From Brachypodius melanocephalos (taxonomy: Eukaryota; Chordata; Aves; Passeriformes; Pycnonotidae), in assembly GCA_013398615.1 (NCBI GenBank), contig VZSR01000514.1:8179316-8243315 (forward strand): 64,000 nt of DNA, written 5' to 3'. The position numbers were made by a program, and so were the translations under genes. Of the stretch, positions 1 through 10,000 are shown piece after piece (the first letter of the stretch is position 1; every line of letters starts with the position of its first letter). The notes under the pieces were generated by a model that was not told the DNA's origin, searched no databases, and worked only from the letters and a program-made list of their open reading frames with translations.

Positions 1-1565
1 TAAAGGGAACATCAGGACACATTCCTACCACTGTCAATAGCTGTTATCTTTGTAGACTGAAGTTTTGTGATCACTGGTGACAAGGCAGAGAAGAGTCTAG
101 TCATTAGAAACTGCCCTGAGTGACTAAATGGAGGAGTTTAATGATTTTGTAAGAACACTCACTGAGGAACAGTTACTTTTACCTATCCTCAGAGAACCTT
201 AAGAACTGTATTTCCCAGTTCAAAAGCCATCTGTTTTTAAAGCCATCACAATATTGTAATACACTGCATTAAACAGATTTAAATCTGCAATTTCACATTA
301 AAGCTTAGTTTAAAACACTACATTTAAGAAATATTTATAATATTTGTATGAGAATGAGAAGCAGTCAAAATTTGTTTTTACTTTCATAATCCTTTTCTAA
401 TACCTTTGAATTTTGCAAGCATATACAGTGGACAGAAAATTCCCATTACCTTTGTGAAGGTGGAAGAACATACAAGATAAAGGAATGAAAGCAAAAGTTA
501 TATAATTATTTTTCAGTATAAATCAAGAAGATTTATAGTTTAAATCATACTACTCAGATGACTTTAAAAACTGCTTCTCCACTCACTGATTTTTATTTTT
601 TTTTTCTTATCTGGCTTCAAAACTATTCAATTATATTTTATCCTAATTTTTTCCTCTGCATTTTCTCCCCTGTGCACAACCACCAGTGGGGAAAACAGCC
701 TTTGTGGACTTCAGCTATTTTTACCTAAGTTGCTACCACCTACTCTATGTGCACAAATTGAACAATTTCTTAAATGAAGTTACCAAAGGTATCTGACAGA
801 TTCCTCACCAGTTTAAAGTAGTCACTAAGCAGTAGATAACAGATTTAAAAGCTCCCATTTTTGTGGCAGAGCACAGCTTTCATGAAATTATTCAGCTATA
901 CCAACTAACAAGACAACTTCTTGAAAAAATCATGTTACTCTGGACTTGTTTTTAGATATGTATTTATACACTGAACAATTATGGCAAGGAGAAAAAAATA
1001 TCCAACACAATTCTAAGGCTACAGCAGTAGTACAGAGAGACAACCATTCTTCAGAATTCTTCCAGCCATCAACTCCTGACCCCATGAATACACAGAAAAA
1101 CAAGTATGGACACACAACTTGGGGTCATAGGTCCTCTGGGCTTGCTAAATCTCTACCTTCTTCAGGCTTCCCAAGCTTATGGGTGAGGAAATGCAAAAAA
1201 AAATATGAGGCACAAGGAACTGAGAGGAAGGGAGCATCTTATTCCTGTTCTCTTGGCTTGCAACATGGAGAAAAATCCAAAGCTCAACAGAGATGACCAG
1301 ATACCAATCCCTCTGAGTTGTGGAGTGAGCAGCAAGGCTCTAAAGCAAGGTCACTTGAGACAGTTCATGGCTGTATTTTCAATTCTTAAACACGGCTAAA
1401 GCTGTGCAAGCATTGCTAGATCAGCAGCAAAGTCCTTTAGTCACTGACAGGAATCTCCTCAGGAAAGATGCTGCAAACAACTCCAATGCTGTTTTACTCA
1501 TGACACTTTTAGTCCATACGCAAAACTAAGAGACCCCTCAGAGTTTTTGTTAACAGCCCACTTAC
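1..1565 (-). other. FAM204A: FAM204A intron 6 (partial; runs off the left edge)
   Basis: The intron begins with the consensus donor GTAAGT at 1565. I looked for the C-terminal coding block of FAM204A (a Lys-rich segment followed by a Trp/Gly/Phe motif) on the minus strand and did not find it. The final exon or exons lie beyond base 1. The open frames near 946-1400 show no similarity I recognise. Confidence 0.75.
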
Positions 1566-1655
1566 CTCACGAATGGCTAATCTGTCACTCAGTTCCTCAG
1601 CCTTGGCAATGTCACCTTCAGCCACACACTTCTCTATGCTCAGTTCAAGGCCAGA
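1566..1655 (-). CDS. FAM204A: FAM204A exon 6
   Basis: The 90 bases are flanked by the acceptor GTGCCTAG|TCTGGC (AG at 1657-1656, with a run of 15 T just upstream) and the strong donor GTGAG|GTAAGT (GT at 1565-1564). The exon is in phase 0 at both ends and encodes SGLELSIEKCVAEGDIAKAE followed by ELSDRLAIRE. This aligns without gaps to the human segment [20 protein letters not shown]. The number of residues between the WKELTQYFG block and SGLE equals the human count, so no exon is missing between exons 5 and 6. Confidence 0.92.
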
Positions 1656-4600
1656 CTAGGCACAAAAAAAAAAAAAAAGTAAATGCCTTTAGAACCAAAA
1701 GAACATATTTAAAAGGAGTACCTCCTTTCTAAAAATATTTCTTTCATAAAATTCTTTAAGACATTGCATAAACCTGTAATTTCTGTGTACCACAAATCAC
1801 TCTGTCTGTGTATTGTAATGGACAGTATAATTAAGAATTCACTGAGAGGCTGCCTGAGCACAAATCATTGCATTAGTTCCACGTTATGTGCAGGATAATA
1901 CTATAGGTTAAAAAAATTACACGGGCTAGTTTATGCCTGTCACAATAAAATTTCATCTGAAGATCTGGCTTATCTCTTCCATCCCTGGAGCTTTCTAAAC
2001 AAAATGTGAAATATATGTGTCAGGTAACATGAAGAATGGCAATTACCACTGTATCGTTACAGCTCTAAGATCTTATCTTTACCCAAAAAACAGAGTTCTG
2101 GCACAAAGCCACTCCACTGTGCTAATAAATTAAAAATTCTAGCAGCCCTATGGAAAACAATGAAAAAACTTCAGGATTTACAAACGTTTTCTTATTTTCA
2201 GAGGTAAACGTACCTTGTTTAATGGCAACAATTACAAAACATAACAACAAAAAGTAACTATTTCCTGGAACTTATAGTTGTAAACTTCTGATGGAATACA
2301 GAAGTGTAGCACTGACTTCAGAATTTCACAAAAAAACTCACTCTCATGAGAAAAGACAATCTAGAGCCTCACTGGTTTTAAGTATTAGTGAAGCTAAAGA
2401 AAACACATTTCACAGTTCCATAACATACACTTTTTTAAGAGATAAAAATGAAAAAGCTAATGGAGAAAGCTTTCTTGAGAAACAGTGATCTGCAAACACT
2501 TCACTTGAATTATTTCAGGTAGTAGATGAAAAAAAATGCACAATTGGAAGTTGCAGCGTTGGCAAATTCTGTTGAGATGCCTTTTCTGAAAATAACGAGA
2601 CTTATCTTCCACTAGTGATAATATCCCTGAAATTACAATAAAACCATCTGCATTTAAACACTTTGGGCCTCATTCCAGATCTATCCTGAGCACTTTAATG
2701 ACAACTAAATAGCCAACAAAAGTAAGAAGCAAACAAATCTTCATGACCTGCATGTAGAAACTTACTTTAGGAAAATGAAAAATGGAAAAATTATCATAAA
2801 CTGAACATTTCACGTAACAGAACGTAGAGAACTTTATAAGAAATACTATAGAACTAACAGTGCTACCAGAAACCCACAACAGAGTGAGATTTTTAACTTA
2901 TCCATAATGTGTGCCAGTAATTTCAGATATGATTAGTTGCACAGTAATATTTATGAACAGAATGTGTTATGAATCCAGTCAAAATGTATGCTAGGTTTGC
3001 CCCTTTACTTCCTGTAGCCACTGGTGTCAACTGAAGGATTTATGACACATAAAATGACACATTTTAAAGTTAAAACATGATGAAGCAAAACAAAAGGAAA
3101 AGTCAAACAATGCATATGAAGTGTTCTGTCTCTCACAACATGAGAAAACAAAGCCAGACAGGAAACAAGTCTGGATATTGTCTTAGAAGAAAGCACAGCA
3201 ACCATTCAAGGATATTTATTTAAAAAGTTCACAAAATCATCCTTCCTCAGAGTGACCGTATCCTTTACTCTCAAACAGCCTCAGTTTCATTCCTGTCTCA
3301 ATGTAGGACAAGTTCTTTTACTGCCAAATACAAGCTGACACTGCCTTTATGATAACAGTCACCTTTTGTGGAGCCCTGCTGTCCACAGGTGATTCAAATC
3401 TATCATTGATTCCAAAGTATTGTGTAAGTTCTTTCCATCTGTCTTCACTTTCCAACTGCTGACTACTAAAAACAAACAAACAAACAAGTCATTACTATAA
3501 CCACTTCCCTTTCCACAACTTGTAATATCCTTTCGAAAGCTAAAATAAACTCTTCCATTTGGCAGACATGGTCTTTTCACCCATTAAGTTTTTAAATGAA
3601 GTGAAATTAATTACTCCTTCCCCTTTGTAAGTGTAATTTCAGAATCTTGAAAGCAAGCTGATGGAATCCTAGAACCATTTAGGTTGAAAAAGTTCATTGA
3701 GTCTAACCATAAACCTAACACTGACAAGGAGGACAAAGAAGGGAAGGAGCAGGCTGAACAAGAGCTTGTATGAAGGAAGTAGGAAGAACATTAAATCTGT
3801 TAAAAGTTACATTTAATAATACATTTCTGTTGATTTTTAAGATAAAGCAATAACACACCATCAAGCGATCACTGGTACAAATTCAGCCTGCCCAACAGAG
3901 ACAGTGAACAAACTTAAAAGATATTTTACACAGTGCTTAAGGCTAGGCTTTGGCTGTGAATGTGGTCAAGCTTATTACAAGTTCTGCCTGCTACTAACAG
4001 ACCTCAGGTAATCCCATTGACCTGGTTATACCTCTTAGCCACTTCATCGGTCTTTCTCTGTTTTGCTAAGGGGAAAAAGAAAGAAAAAAAAATCCAACAT
4101 TACACAGTGATACCCCACAGCATCCAATGAAGTTAACACAGCTCTAATTGGTCATATTTTCTTTGAAAGATCAACACATTGGGATTTTTACCCAATGATC
4201 ATGTGGATTTAAACCACTCAGCTGTAAGAAACTCCTGCAGTATCTGTGAAGTTTTAACCACAACATGCAAAAGTAAGTTTTATAGAACTACTGAAATACA
4301 CACATTAACCAGTATAAATCAGTATTACCTGAGTAAATTCTGCCTCCTTTTTAAGAAGAGGACAAAAGTATATTATTTGCATTCTATGTAGCAATCTACA
4401 ACCTCACTACAACCTTGCAAGTGGAAAACTAAAATCCTAGATAACAGCTAGAATATAATTCTTCATTTAAAAAAAAATACACCAAAAAAAAAAAAACCCT
4501 CAAAACCCAAAACCACCAACCCCACAAAACAGCATGTATTGATACTAATTCAATCTGAAGAAAAATAAATTGTGTTAATCATTAAAAAACCACCTTTTCG

Positions 4601-5834
4601 GCGGCGCTTTCTTTTTCGGCATCTGTTTTCCTCTTTCGCTTGCATTTTCATTTCACGGTGTTTCTTCTGAAGCTCCACAAATTTCTACAAGATTATGAAA
4701 AAGTGAGTCAGTATTCTCAATTACATAGAGAAATGTTTAATTATCCACAGTGCCTTGTGTTATCTATTACATCCCAATTTATAAATCGAGACCATGCGAC
4801 TCTGACAGTGTTAAACTGGAATTGCTGCCAATCTTTTATCACCTCTGACTTTCTGCCCTCCCTACATCCCAGGACTGTTCAGATCTGACAGTTCTCTCAA
4901 GGGATGTGACACAGGACACACTTTTGCTTGCTGTGCACTCCTGAGCACGTATATAATACACAAATATACCATGTATTTTTATCGGTGGTTTATAACCCAC
5001 AAATTAGTGGCAGCATGGTCCTTGCACAGCAGGTTACCTAAAAGGACTGAGGATGAAAGAGGGCAATTATTTTTTGCCAATTCTTATTTGAATCCAAAGC
5101 CTAAAACACATTGTTTCGTTAAAGTTTTTTGTTTTCCTCAGTCTTTACATGCACTTGCAAAATCAGGAGGTTATAAGGAACTCTTGAGTCTGAATGCTTG
5201 CAACTGACCCCTACAGTAGGGAGCAGGACACACCTCCCCTTCCCAGGTATGCAGCACCCCCACAGAGGTTGAAACACAAAGCTGTAAATCCTTACCAATG
5301 CAAAAAGCACTCACCAAGCAGCTCAGAGCCCATAAACCACTGAAAACATAAGTCTTCTGCAACTGTATAGTTATGACAACTCCTTGCTGTGCTTTCAACC
5401 ACCACCAAACTAGCACCTAATCACTTCCTTCCTACCTGTTCACCTTGCTTTAAACAATCTAAGGTGTGTACACTCAGATCATATTTTATCTAATTTCAGA
5501 TCTGTATTTTGATTATTCAGCACTGAATTATTTCAATCTAAAAATCAACCATTTGAGTAGCCTGCATTATGCTCATTTGGAGACCTGTAATGATACATAC
5601 ATTCCAGATATTTACAGAAACTCCAGGAGGGCACGTTTGAGATTCACCTTCTTCATCTGTCACTGGTACAATATGTTCACTGCTGGCATTACTTTCCTGT
5701 CCAGTTCCCTGAACTCCTTCAGTATCTTCTTTTGCATCTTGCTTTAAACAGGAATCAGGTGATTCGTCTCCATCATCAGAACTTAGATCAACATCACTTT
5801 CATTCAGTCCAGGAGGTAACAGCCCACTCCACAT
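1566..5834 (-). CDS. FAM204A: FAM204A, coding part in this window (exons 2-6, 3' end missing)
   Basis: This is a split gene on the minus strand. The coding parts join as 5834-5601, 4684-4594, 4065-4032, 3465-3363 and 1655-1566, giving 552 bases or 184 codons with consistent phases (0, 1, 2, 0, 0). The product begins MWSGLLPPGLNESD, the signature N-terminus of vertebrate FAM204A. It continues with an acidic stretch (residues about 15-65), a WNKF.EL.KKH-like segment at the exon 2/3 junction, a strongly basic run (CRKRKRRRK, a likely nuclear localisation signal), the conserved WKELTQYFGINDRF block, and SGLE...AKAEELSDRLAIRE. Human FAM204A is about 233 residues as I recall it, so roughly 50 C-terminal residues are missing and must lie left of base 1; I searched 1-1565 and did not find them. 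The protein is poorly characterised and I assign no biochemical function. The family assignment rests on remembered similarity, not on a search, but it is strong across all exons. Confidence 0.93.
1656..3362 (-). other. FAM204A: FAM204A intron 5
   Basis: This is the largest complete intron. It is AT-rich, with no repeat or exon recognised. The acceptor-proximal end has a run of 15 T on the minus strand (A at 1664-1678). Confidence 0.8.
3363..3465 (-). CDS. FAM204A: FAM204A exon 5, conserved WKELTQYFG block
   Basis: The acceptor is TTTTTAG|TAG|TCAGCAG and the donor is CAAAAG|GTGACT (GT at 3362-3361). The exon encodes SSQQLESEDR, then WKELTQYFGINDRFESPVD, then SRAPQK. The central WKELTQYFG.NDRF motif is the most conserved stretch of FAM204A and makes this exon unambiguous. 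The acceptor is a tandem TAG-TAG three bases apart, so either SSQQ or SQQ can be made without a frame change. The longer form is annotated. Confidence 0.93.
3468..3487. repeat. (CAAA)n simple repeat beside the FAM204A exon 5 acceptor
   Basis: Four CAAA/AAAC units lie on the plus strand. On the minus strand they provide the T-rich tract of the exon 5 acceptor. Confidence 0.88.
3663..3728 (-). mobile_element. CR1 LINE 3'-end relic in FAM204A intron 4
   Basis: The plus strand reads as the reverse complement of a CR1 3' end: CATTTAGGTTG followed by a diverged GAAAAGACCT..TCATCGAGTC block and CCATAAACCTAACACTGACA. It is only about 65 bases and heavily decayed. Confidence 0.7.
4032..4065 (-). CDS. 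FAM204A: FAM204A exon 4 (34-nt exon)
   Basis: This small exon is bounded by a strong acceptor (a long T/C tract ending CCCCTTAG, AG at 4067-4066) and the donor AAGAG|GTATAA (GT at 4031-4030). Joined to the single leftover base of exon 3 it reads A-K-Q-R-K-T-D-E-V-A-K, with two bases carried into exon 5. The sequence is the variable lysine-rich linker of the family, so the call rests on splice sites and phase more than on residue identity. It is too short to stand out as an open frame on its own. Skipping it would shift the frame. Confidence 0.8.
4066..4593 (-). other. FAM204A: FAM204A intron 3 with A/C-rich low-complexity patch
   Basis: The intron contains a run of A followed by CCCAAAACC-type sequence at about 4469-4530, a simple low-complexity tract. 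Nothing else was recognised. Confidence 0.75.
4594..4684 (-). CDS. FAM204A: FAM204A exon 3
   Basis: The acceptor is CTTGTAG|AAATTT (AG at 4686-4685) and the donor is AAAAG|GTGGTT (GT at 4593-4592). The 91 bases encode KFVELQKKHREMK followed by the basic run NRCRKRKRRRK and one extra base. This matches the KFQELHKKH segment and following Arg/Lys-rich region of human FAM204A. The donor is weak because its +3 to +6 bases (GGTT) depart from the GTRAGT consensus. It is supported because the phase continues exactly into the next exon. Confidence 0.88.
4685..5600 (-). other. FAM204A: FAM204A intron 2
   Basis: The donor is GTATGT and the acceptor CTTGTAG. No recognisable repeat, RNA or exon was seen inside. 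Short open frames here have no family resemblance. Confidence 0.8.
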
Positions 5835-5911
5835 CTTCCAGTTTAAACAAGTCCAAACTACTTCAAGTCACTGCAAAGACACCAGGTTACCCATCCCAAC
5901 ACAAAAACATC
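5601..5911 (-). CDS. FAM204A: FAM204A exon 2: end of 5' UTR and start of coding sequence
   Basis: The exon runs from 5911 down to 5601. The acceptor is a long pyrimidine tract ending TTGTGCAG (AG at 5913-5912) and the donor is AAT|GTATGT (GT at 5600-5599). Bases 5911-5835 are 5' UTR. The ATG at 5834-5832 has A at -3 (GGAAG ATG T), a good context. It encodes 78 codons, starting MWSGLLPPGLNESD and ending PPGVSVNIWN, rich in Asp, Glu and Ser. A second, weaker acceptor (TCTTTGCAG|TGACTT, near 5869) lies inside the UTR and could give a shorter leader without changing the protein. The 5' boundary is therefore less certain than the 3' one. Confidence 0.9.
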
Positions 5912-6452
5912 CTGCACAAGAGAGAAACAGAAACAACAAAACACGTTATCAGAAAGACCTTTCCTTCTCTTACATAACTATCACTACATGTTTTACACAA
6001 GTACATTATAAAGGTCCTAATACTTACTATTTCAGAAAGAAGAGGACAACTTGATTACAGAGCCTGAGACCAAAGGCTCTTTTTTCCCCACTCCTCGTCT
6101 TTTAAAGTTATGTCCCTATGCATTTGTTTGCCGCTCCTTTCACTTTAGGGGCGACACTGCAGCAACCTCCTCCCGTGCGTCCACAGGGACAGCACACCCA
6201 CCGCCCTTGGCCGCCGGGCCGCCTCAGGGAAGAGCCCGTCCGGGGAGGCGGCAGGCCGGGGAAGCGAAGGGGGCCCGCTCCGGAGGCAGCGACGCGAAGA
6301 GAAACGCGGCTCAACGCCGGCCCAGGGGAAGACAGCTGGCCCTGGCCGTGATGCCAGGCAGTGCCCGCGTATCCCCCGCAGGGCCGGCGGCGCTGCCGGA
6401 GCCCCCTCAGTGCCGGAGCCCCCTCAGAGCCACCGCCCGCGGCCGTGTTTAC
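5912..6452 (-). other. FAM204A: FAM204A intron 1
   Basis: The intron runs between the donor GTAAAC at the CpG island and the acceptor TTGTGCAG at 5913-5912. Its upstream half is CpG island and its downstream half is ordinary AT-rich sequence. No other feature is visible. Confidence 0.75.
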
Positions 6453-6475
6453 CTGGCCGCCATCTTGGCACCGCC
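6453..6475 (-). other. FAM204A: FAM204A exon 1 (noncoding, 3' end certain, 5' end approximate)
   Basis: The minus strand reads CCAAGATGGCGGCCAG|GTAAAC. The donor GT is at 6452-6451, so exon 1 ends at 6453. Genes with this element usually start transcription within a few tens of bases upstream, so the start is put near 6470-6490. No TATA box is visible. The main ATG lies in exon 2, so this exon is leader sequence only, except for the short upstream ORF noted separately. Confidence 0.7.
6456..6467 (-). promoter_or_regulatory. FAM204A: TISU / YY1 element at exon 1 of FAM204A
   Basis: The minus strand reads CAAGATGGCGGC, an exact match to the TISU consensus SAASATGGCGGC and to the YY1 core. TISU elements sit just downstream of TATA-less start sites of housekeeping genes. 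They direct both transcription (YY1) and initiation from very short leaders. Here the ATG (6463-6461) is not the FAM204A start codon. Confidence 0.8.
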
Positions 6476-6489
6476 GGAACTCCCCGCGA

Positions 6490-6585
6490 GCGGATTGGGC
6501 GGGGCGGTGCAGCCAATCAGCGGGCGCGGCTGTCGTCACGGCAGCGGGGCGGGGCCGGGTGTCCCCGGGCGGGGCGGGGCTGGCG
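6490..6585 (-). promoter_or_regulatory. FAM204A: FAM204A core promoter: CCAAT boxes, GC boxes, CRE-like site
   Basis: Just upstream of the TISU element are two NF-Y-type sites in opposite orientation: GATTGG (6493-6498) and AGCCAATCAG (6511-6520). GC boxes of GGGCGGGG type occur near 6498-6505, 6545-6554 and 6568-6582. A CRE-like half site (TGACG on the minus strand) lies near 6535-6539. This is a typical TATA-less CpG-island promoter. The paired CCAAT boxes would also allow divergent transcription, but no gene is seen on the plus strand. Confidence 0.75.
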
Positions 6586-6647
6586 GTGCTGTGAGGGCGG
6601 CGGGGCGCGGGTGAGGGGACAGCATGTGCTGGAGAGGCCTTGTGAGT

Positions 6648-7050
6648 GTCTCAGAATCATTTAGATTGGAAAAGGCCTCCGACATCGCCGAGTCCAATTT
6701 ACGACCCAACGCCACTGTGTCAACCAGACCATGACACCGGGTGCTGCATGCAGGCTTTCCTTGAGCACCTCCAGGGCCGGTGATTCCACCACCTCCTTGG
6801 GCAGCCCATTCCAATGTTTTAGTCATCCTTTCGGTGAAAAAATTACTCCTAATTATCCAACTTCAATCTCGATGCAACAGAAGGCCATTTCCTCTCATCA
6901 TAGCTCTTACTCCCTGGGAGCAGAGCCCCACATCAGTCTGGCTCCAACCTCCTGTCAGGATGTTGTGGAGAGGAATAAGGTCCCATCTTCAACCTTTTTT
7001 CTCCAGATTAAACTCCCCCAGCTGCCTCAGCTGCTCCTCTTCAGACTTGA
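6648..7050 (-). mobile_element. CR1 LINE 3'-end fragment next to the FAM204A promoter
   Basis: The plus strand follows the reverse complement of a bird CR1 3' region for about 400 bases: AGAATCATTTAGATTGGAAA, then GTCCAATTTACGACC, CACCTCCAGGGCCGGTGA, CACCTCCTTGGGCAGCCCAT, a TTTCGGTGAAAAAATT-type block, CTCCAACCTCCTGTCAGG and CTCCAGATTAAACTCCCCCA. It is 5'-truncated, as is usual for CR1, and moderately diverged. It begins almost at the edge of the CpG island, about 190 bases upstream of the TISU element. The open frames of 127 and 108 codons in this stretch are chance readings of the repeat. Confidence 0.92.
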
Positions 7051-10000
7051 GCTTCTTTCAGAAGAAGGGCAAGCATCGAGTTGTATGGCGATCATTGCTG
7101 CCATAAAGGAATGAGGCATCTCTTCCAACAATAAGCCTTGTAGTTAAGCCACACCAAAATGTTTATGCTGGGACAGAATAAAGAGGGTCATACACTTCAA
7201 GAATTGAAAAATCCCTTCAAAGTTCCCAGTAGTGGCTGGATTCATGTGGTAAAGAGAAAACCACAAAAATGCAAAGTCTGTGCAGAGCAAAGCACTTGTT
7301 TATCTAGAAGATTCTGTTCCACCTTGTCCTTTCAGCTTTCATAGGTGAGGCAGATGACACAGGTATTTAGGAGCAGCCTGAATATGATTCAGCAAGAACA
7401 TCTTGCATAGAAAGAGCAACAGGAAGGGGGGCACAAGGAAAAGCTGAAGCTGACATCACTAGCACTGAAACGTGTCTGAAAGACAGGAGGTTTCCCATCT
7501 TCCAAATAATTTGTGAGAAGATGTACTTTTGAGTGACAGTTTGACAGGTTGAAAACTGTATCTCAATATGATAATGAGGCTTTTGAGAAAGGATTTGCTG
7601 ACCCCAAACCACAACATGACCCAGCTGTGGACAAACAAGAGGGGAATGAGAAAAGGACAAGGGTTATGGAGACAGATAATCAGAAGTATGGCTTTGAGTA
7701 GGGATTTCTCGGTTGATCCCAGCATCTGGGATTGGTTGTGCATAGAAGGAAGAACTAAATGCCTTTCTCATGGACATAAATCAGATCTGCAGATTGTTTT
7801 CCTTTTTATGCCATAATTTTACATCCTCAGATTCATTTCGAAAATCAATTAATTCCGTAAGTAATCCCTTTTTCATGAACTACTTGTAAATTTCACACTC
7901 AGCTTGCTAACTAGATTTTCCTCTCATCTGGGAAATCAATTTTTAAGAGAGTTATTTTATTTACATTGAATAATTGGTTGTATTTGGTATACAGATAACT
8001 GGTAATTAATAACTTTATTGATACTGGATATTCGTTGCCATTTATTCTAGCAAGTTGTTAGACCATTAGGGTGCATGATACTTTCTTAATGTGACCAAAT
8101 TTGAACACACTCAAAAAAATTAAAAGGCGTGCGACATCTTTATGACCTGTAAATTTATATGTTTGGTAGGGATATATTTTCAGAAGGCAAATTTAATTTC
8201 ATTACACAATTTGTGCCCCAACATCATGCTCTTTATTTAGTAGCCACAACCACTTTGTAGCAAGAATGACACTGGTGGTGCACACAAATGAAGTACTCAA
8301 ATATCCACATTAGTTGCATTTTATAATTACAAAATAAATGTACTTGTCATTTAAAAAGCCGCATTTTCAGGGTAATCTCCAGTCCTCCCACAAAAAAAAT
8401 TCTGACTTCTCACAGGTTCTTCCATAGGAAAAATGGCGGCAAGAGCTCCTGCTGGACTTTCATCAGTCCAGAAGTATTTGTATTCTCAAAGTCAGTGCTT
8501 GATGAAACTACAAAAGGGACTGTTGGCTACTTATCAGAATTTGCAACTTACTGCTGGGTTTTTGTGTTGAAATAATGTACAAAGTCTTTTTATCGGCAGA
8601 AGAAAATAGAAGGCAGCACAACCTTGTGACCAACCCTGATGTCCCCACATCACATTTGTGAGGGCTGCTATTGTGGCCAACACTTGATTCAGTGTCGAAT
8701 TTTTCTGATGACAATTTTCTGTTCCCTGTTGAGCAAATATTCAAATAATCTGGTTTATTTCCTTTTGGTCAACTGATCTAATTTCCTTTCTCACTTGAAT
8801 TCCTGTCCTGGAGACCTGCCAAACAATGACTCTCATGAATGAAACGAGTCATGCCTTTGAGATTCCTGTGGAACATCAAACTGGCACAACACAGTAATTA
8901 CAGCTTGGCTATTTCTGATGCTGTTATTAAAAATGACTTGAACTTTAGAAAGAAAGACTACTGCAATTAAATGTAACATCAAGTTTAATTTGAATCTTCC
9001 AGGATCTCTATGATTTGCCAGGTTCTAGGCAATTTTCTCTTTATCTCTTCCTTTACCTGTAATTGGATATTTACAGCTATGATAGTGTATTTTCTGATAG
9101 TGTACTTTGTCAGATGTATTCTGAGTTCTTTTTGAAACTCTCTTAATGAGTACCAGTCAGAGAAGTGGTCAGAGTTATCAGATCCCAGAAGAGCTGATGT
9201 CTGTGTGTGTGCCAGGTCCCCATGGCAGGTTCTCACAGTGCAATTCACCTTTTCAGGCCAGCTATAGAACACTGAAGGCCTGAACTAGATCCTTGGATAT
9301 AGGTTTGAAAACATGTTTAGCTAATCACAAATACTCCTGTACATGCTTATTTCCACAAAACATACACAATTTCCTAATGCAGAAATGAAATCTACTCCAA
9401 CATAAATTTTGCGTTATTATCTGGGTTTTTTTAGCAGTAAATAAGAATATGAGAAACTTTCTTAAGCAGAGAAATACGCCACATTCTATCTTTTTGAAAT
9501 GGTGTTTTCAAACTGTGTCAAAATGATCAAGAACTAGATTCTTCTTTAAACATAATAGGAAGGCCTTATTGTATTAGCAGATTACAGTCATTGTGTTAGT
9601 ATACTATCTACCTTGTATTCATTTTTGCTAACATAATGAGAATTTTTTTCCAGCATGGATATATTTTAATGCAATAAAATAGTGTTGGAATGGAAAATTA
9701 GTATGATTTTAAAGAGAGATGTAAAGACAATAAAATAGCCTCTGAGTTTTCTTTCCTAAACTTTTAATTTGTTGCTAGCTTAAAATATGCTTTTTATCAA
9801 TCCTTTGAAATAATTATAGTCAAATGAACATTTAAAGTCAGTTAAAATATTTACAGATGGTTTTTTTCACATAATCTGCTGTATAAGATCTAAGCCAGTA
9901 TGCCCAGATGTTTCTAAATTTTCTTATTTTAGAGAAGTACATAACTGATTAACGTAACATAAAAGCCCTGAACTTTAATGAGAAAATTTTCATGGCACCA

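Larger units (their letters stand above)
3466..4031 (-). other. FAM204A: FAM204A intron 4
   Basis: The intron contains a (CAAA)n stretch next to the exon 5 acceptor (3468-3487) and a short CR1 3' relic at about 3663-3728, annotated separately. Confidence 0.75.
6130..6620. other. CpG island over the FAM204A promoter
   Basis: This block is strongly GC-rich and dense in CpG against an AT-rich background, and covers exon 1, the promoter and the first part of intron 1. Open frames of 77-187 codons on both strands here are a by-product of the base composition: stop codons are rare in GC-rich DNA. They are not called as genes. Confidence 0.9.

Noticed and set aside
3240..3345. Possible MIR-like words (CAGCCTCAGTTTCATTCCTG) in FAM204A intron 5
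   Set aside because: Only a single short match; order and flanks do not support a SINE.
6051..6614. A 187-codon plus-strand frame and a 143-codon minus-strand frame in the first CpG island
   Set aside because: They overlap the FAM204A promoter and exon 1, are made of Pro/Arg/Gly/Ala typical of GC-rich noise, and have no family resemblance.
6731..7114. Plus-strand frames of 127 and 108 codons
   Set aside because: They lie inside the reverse-oriented CR1 fragment and read noncoding-strand repeat sequence.
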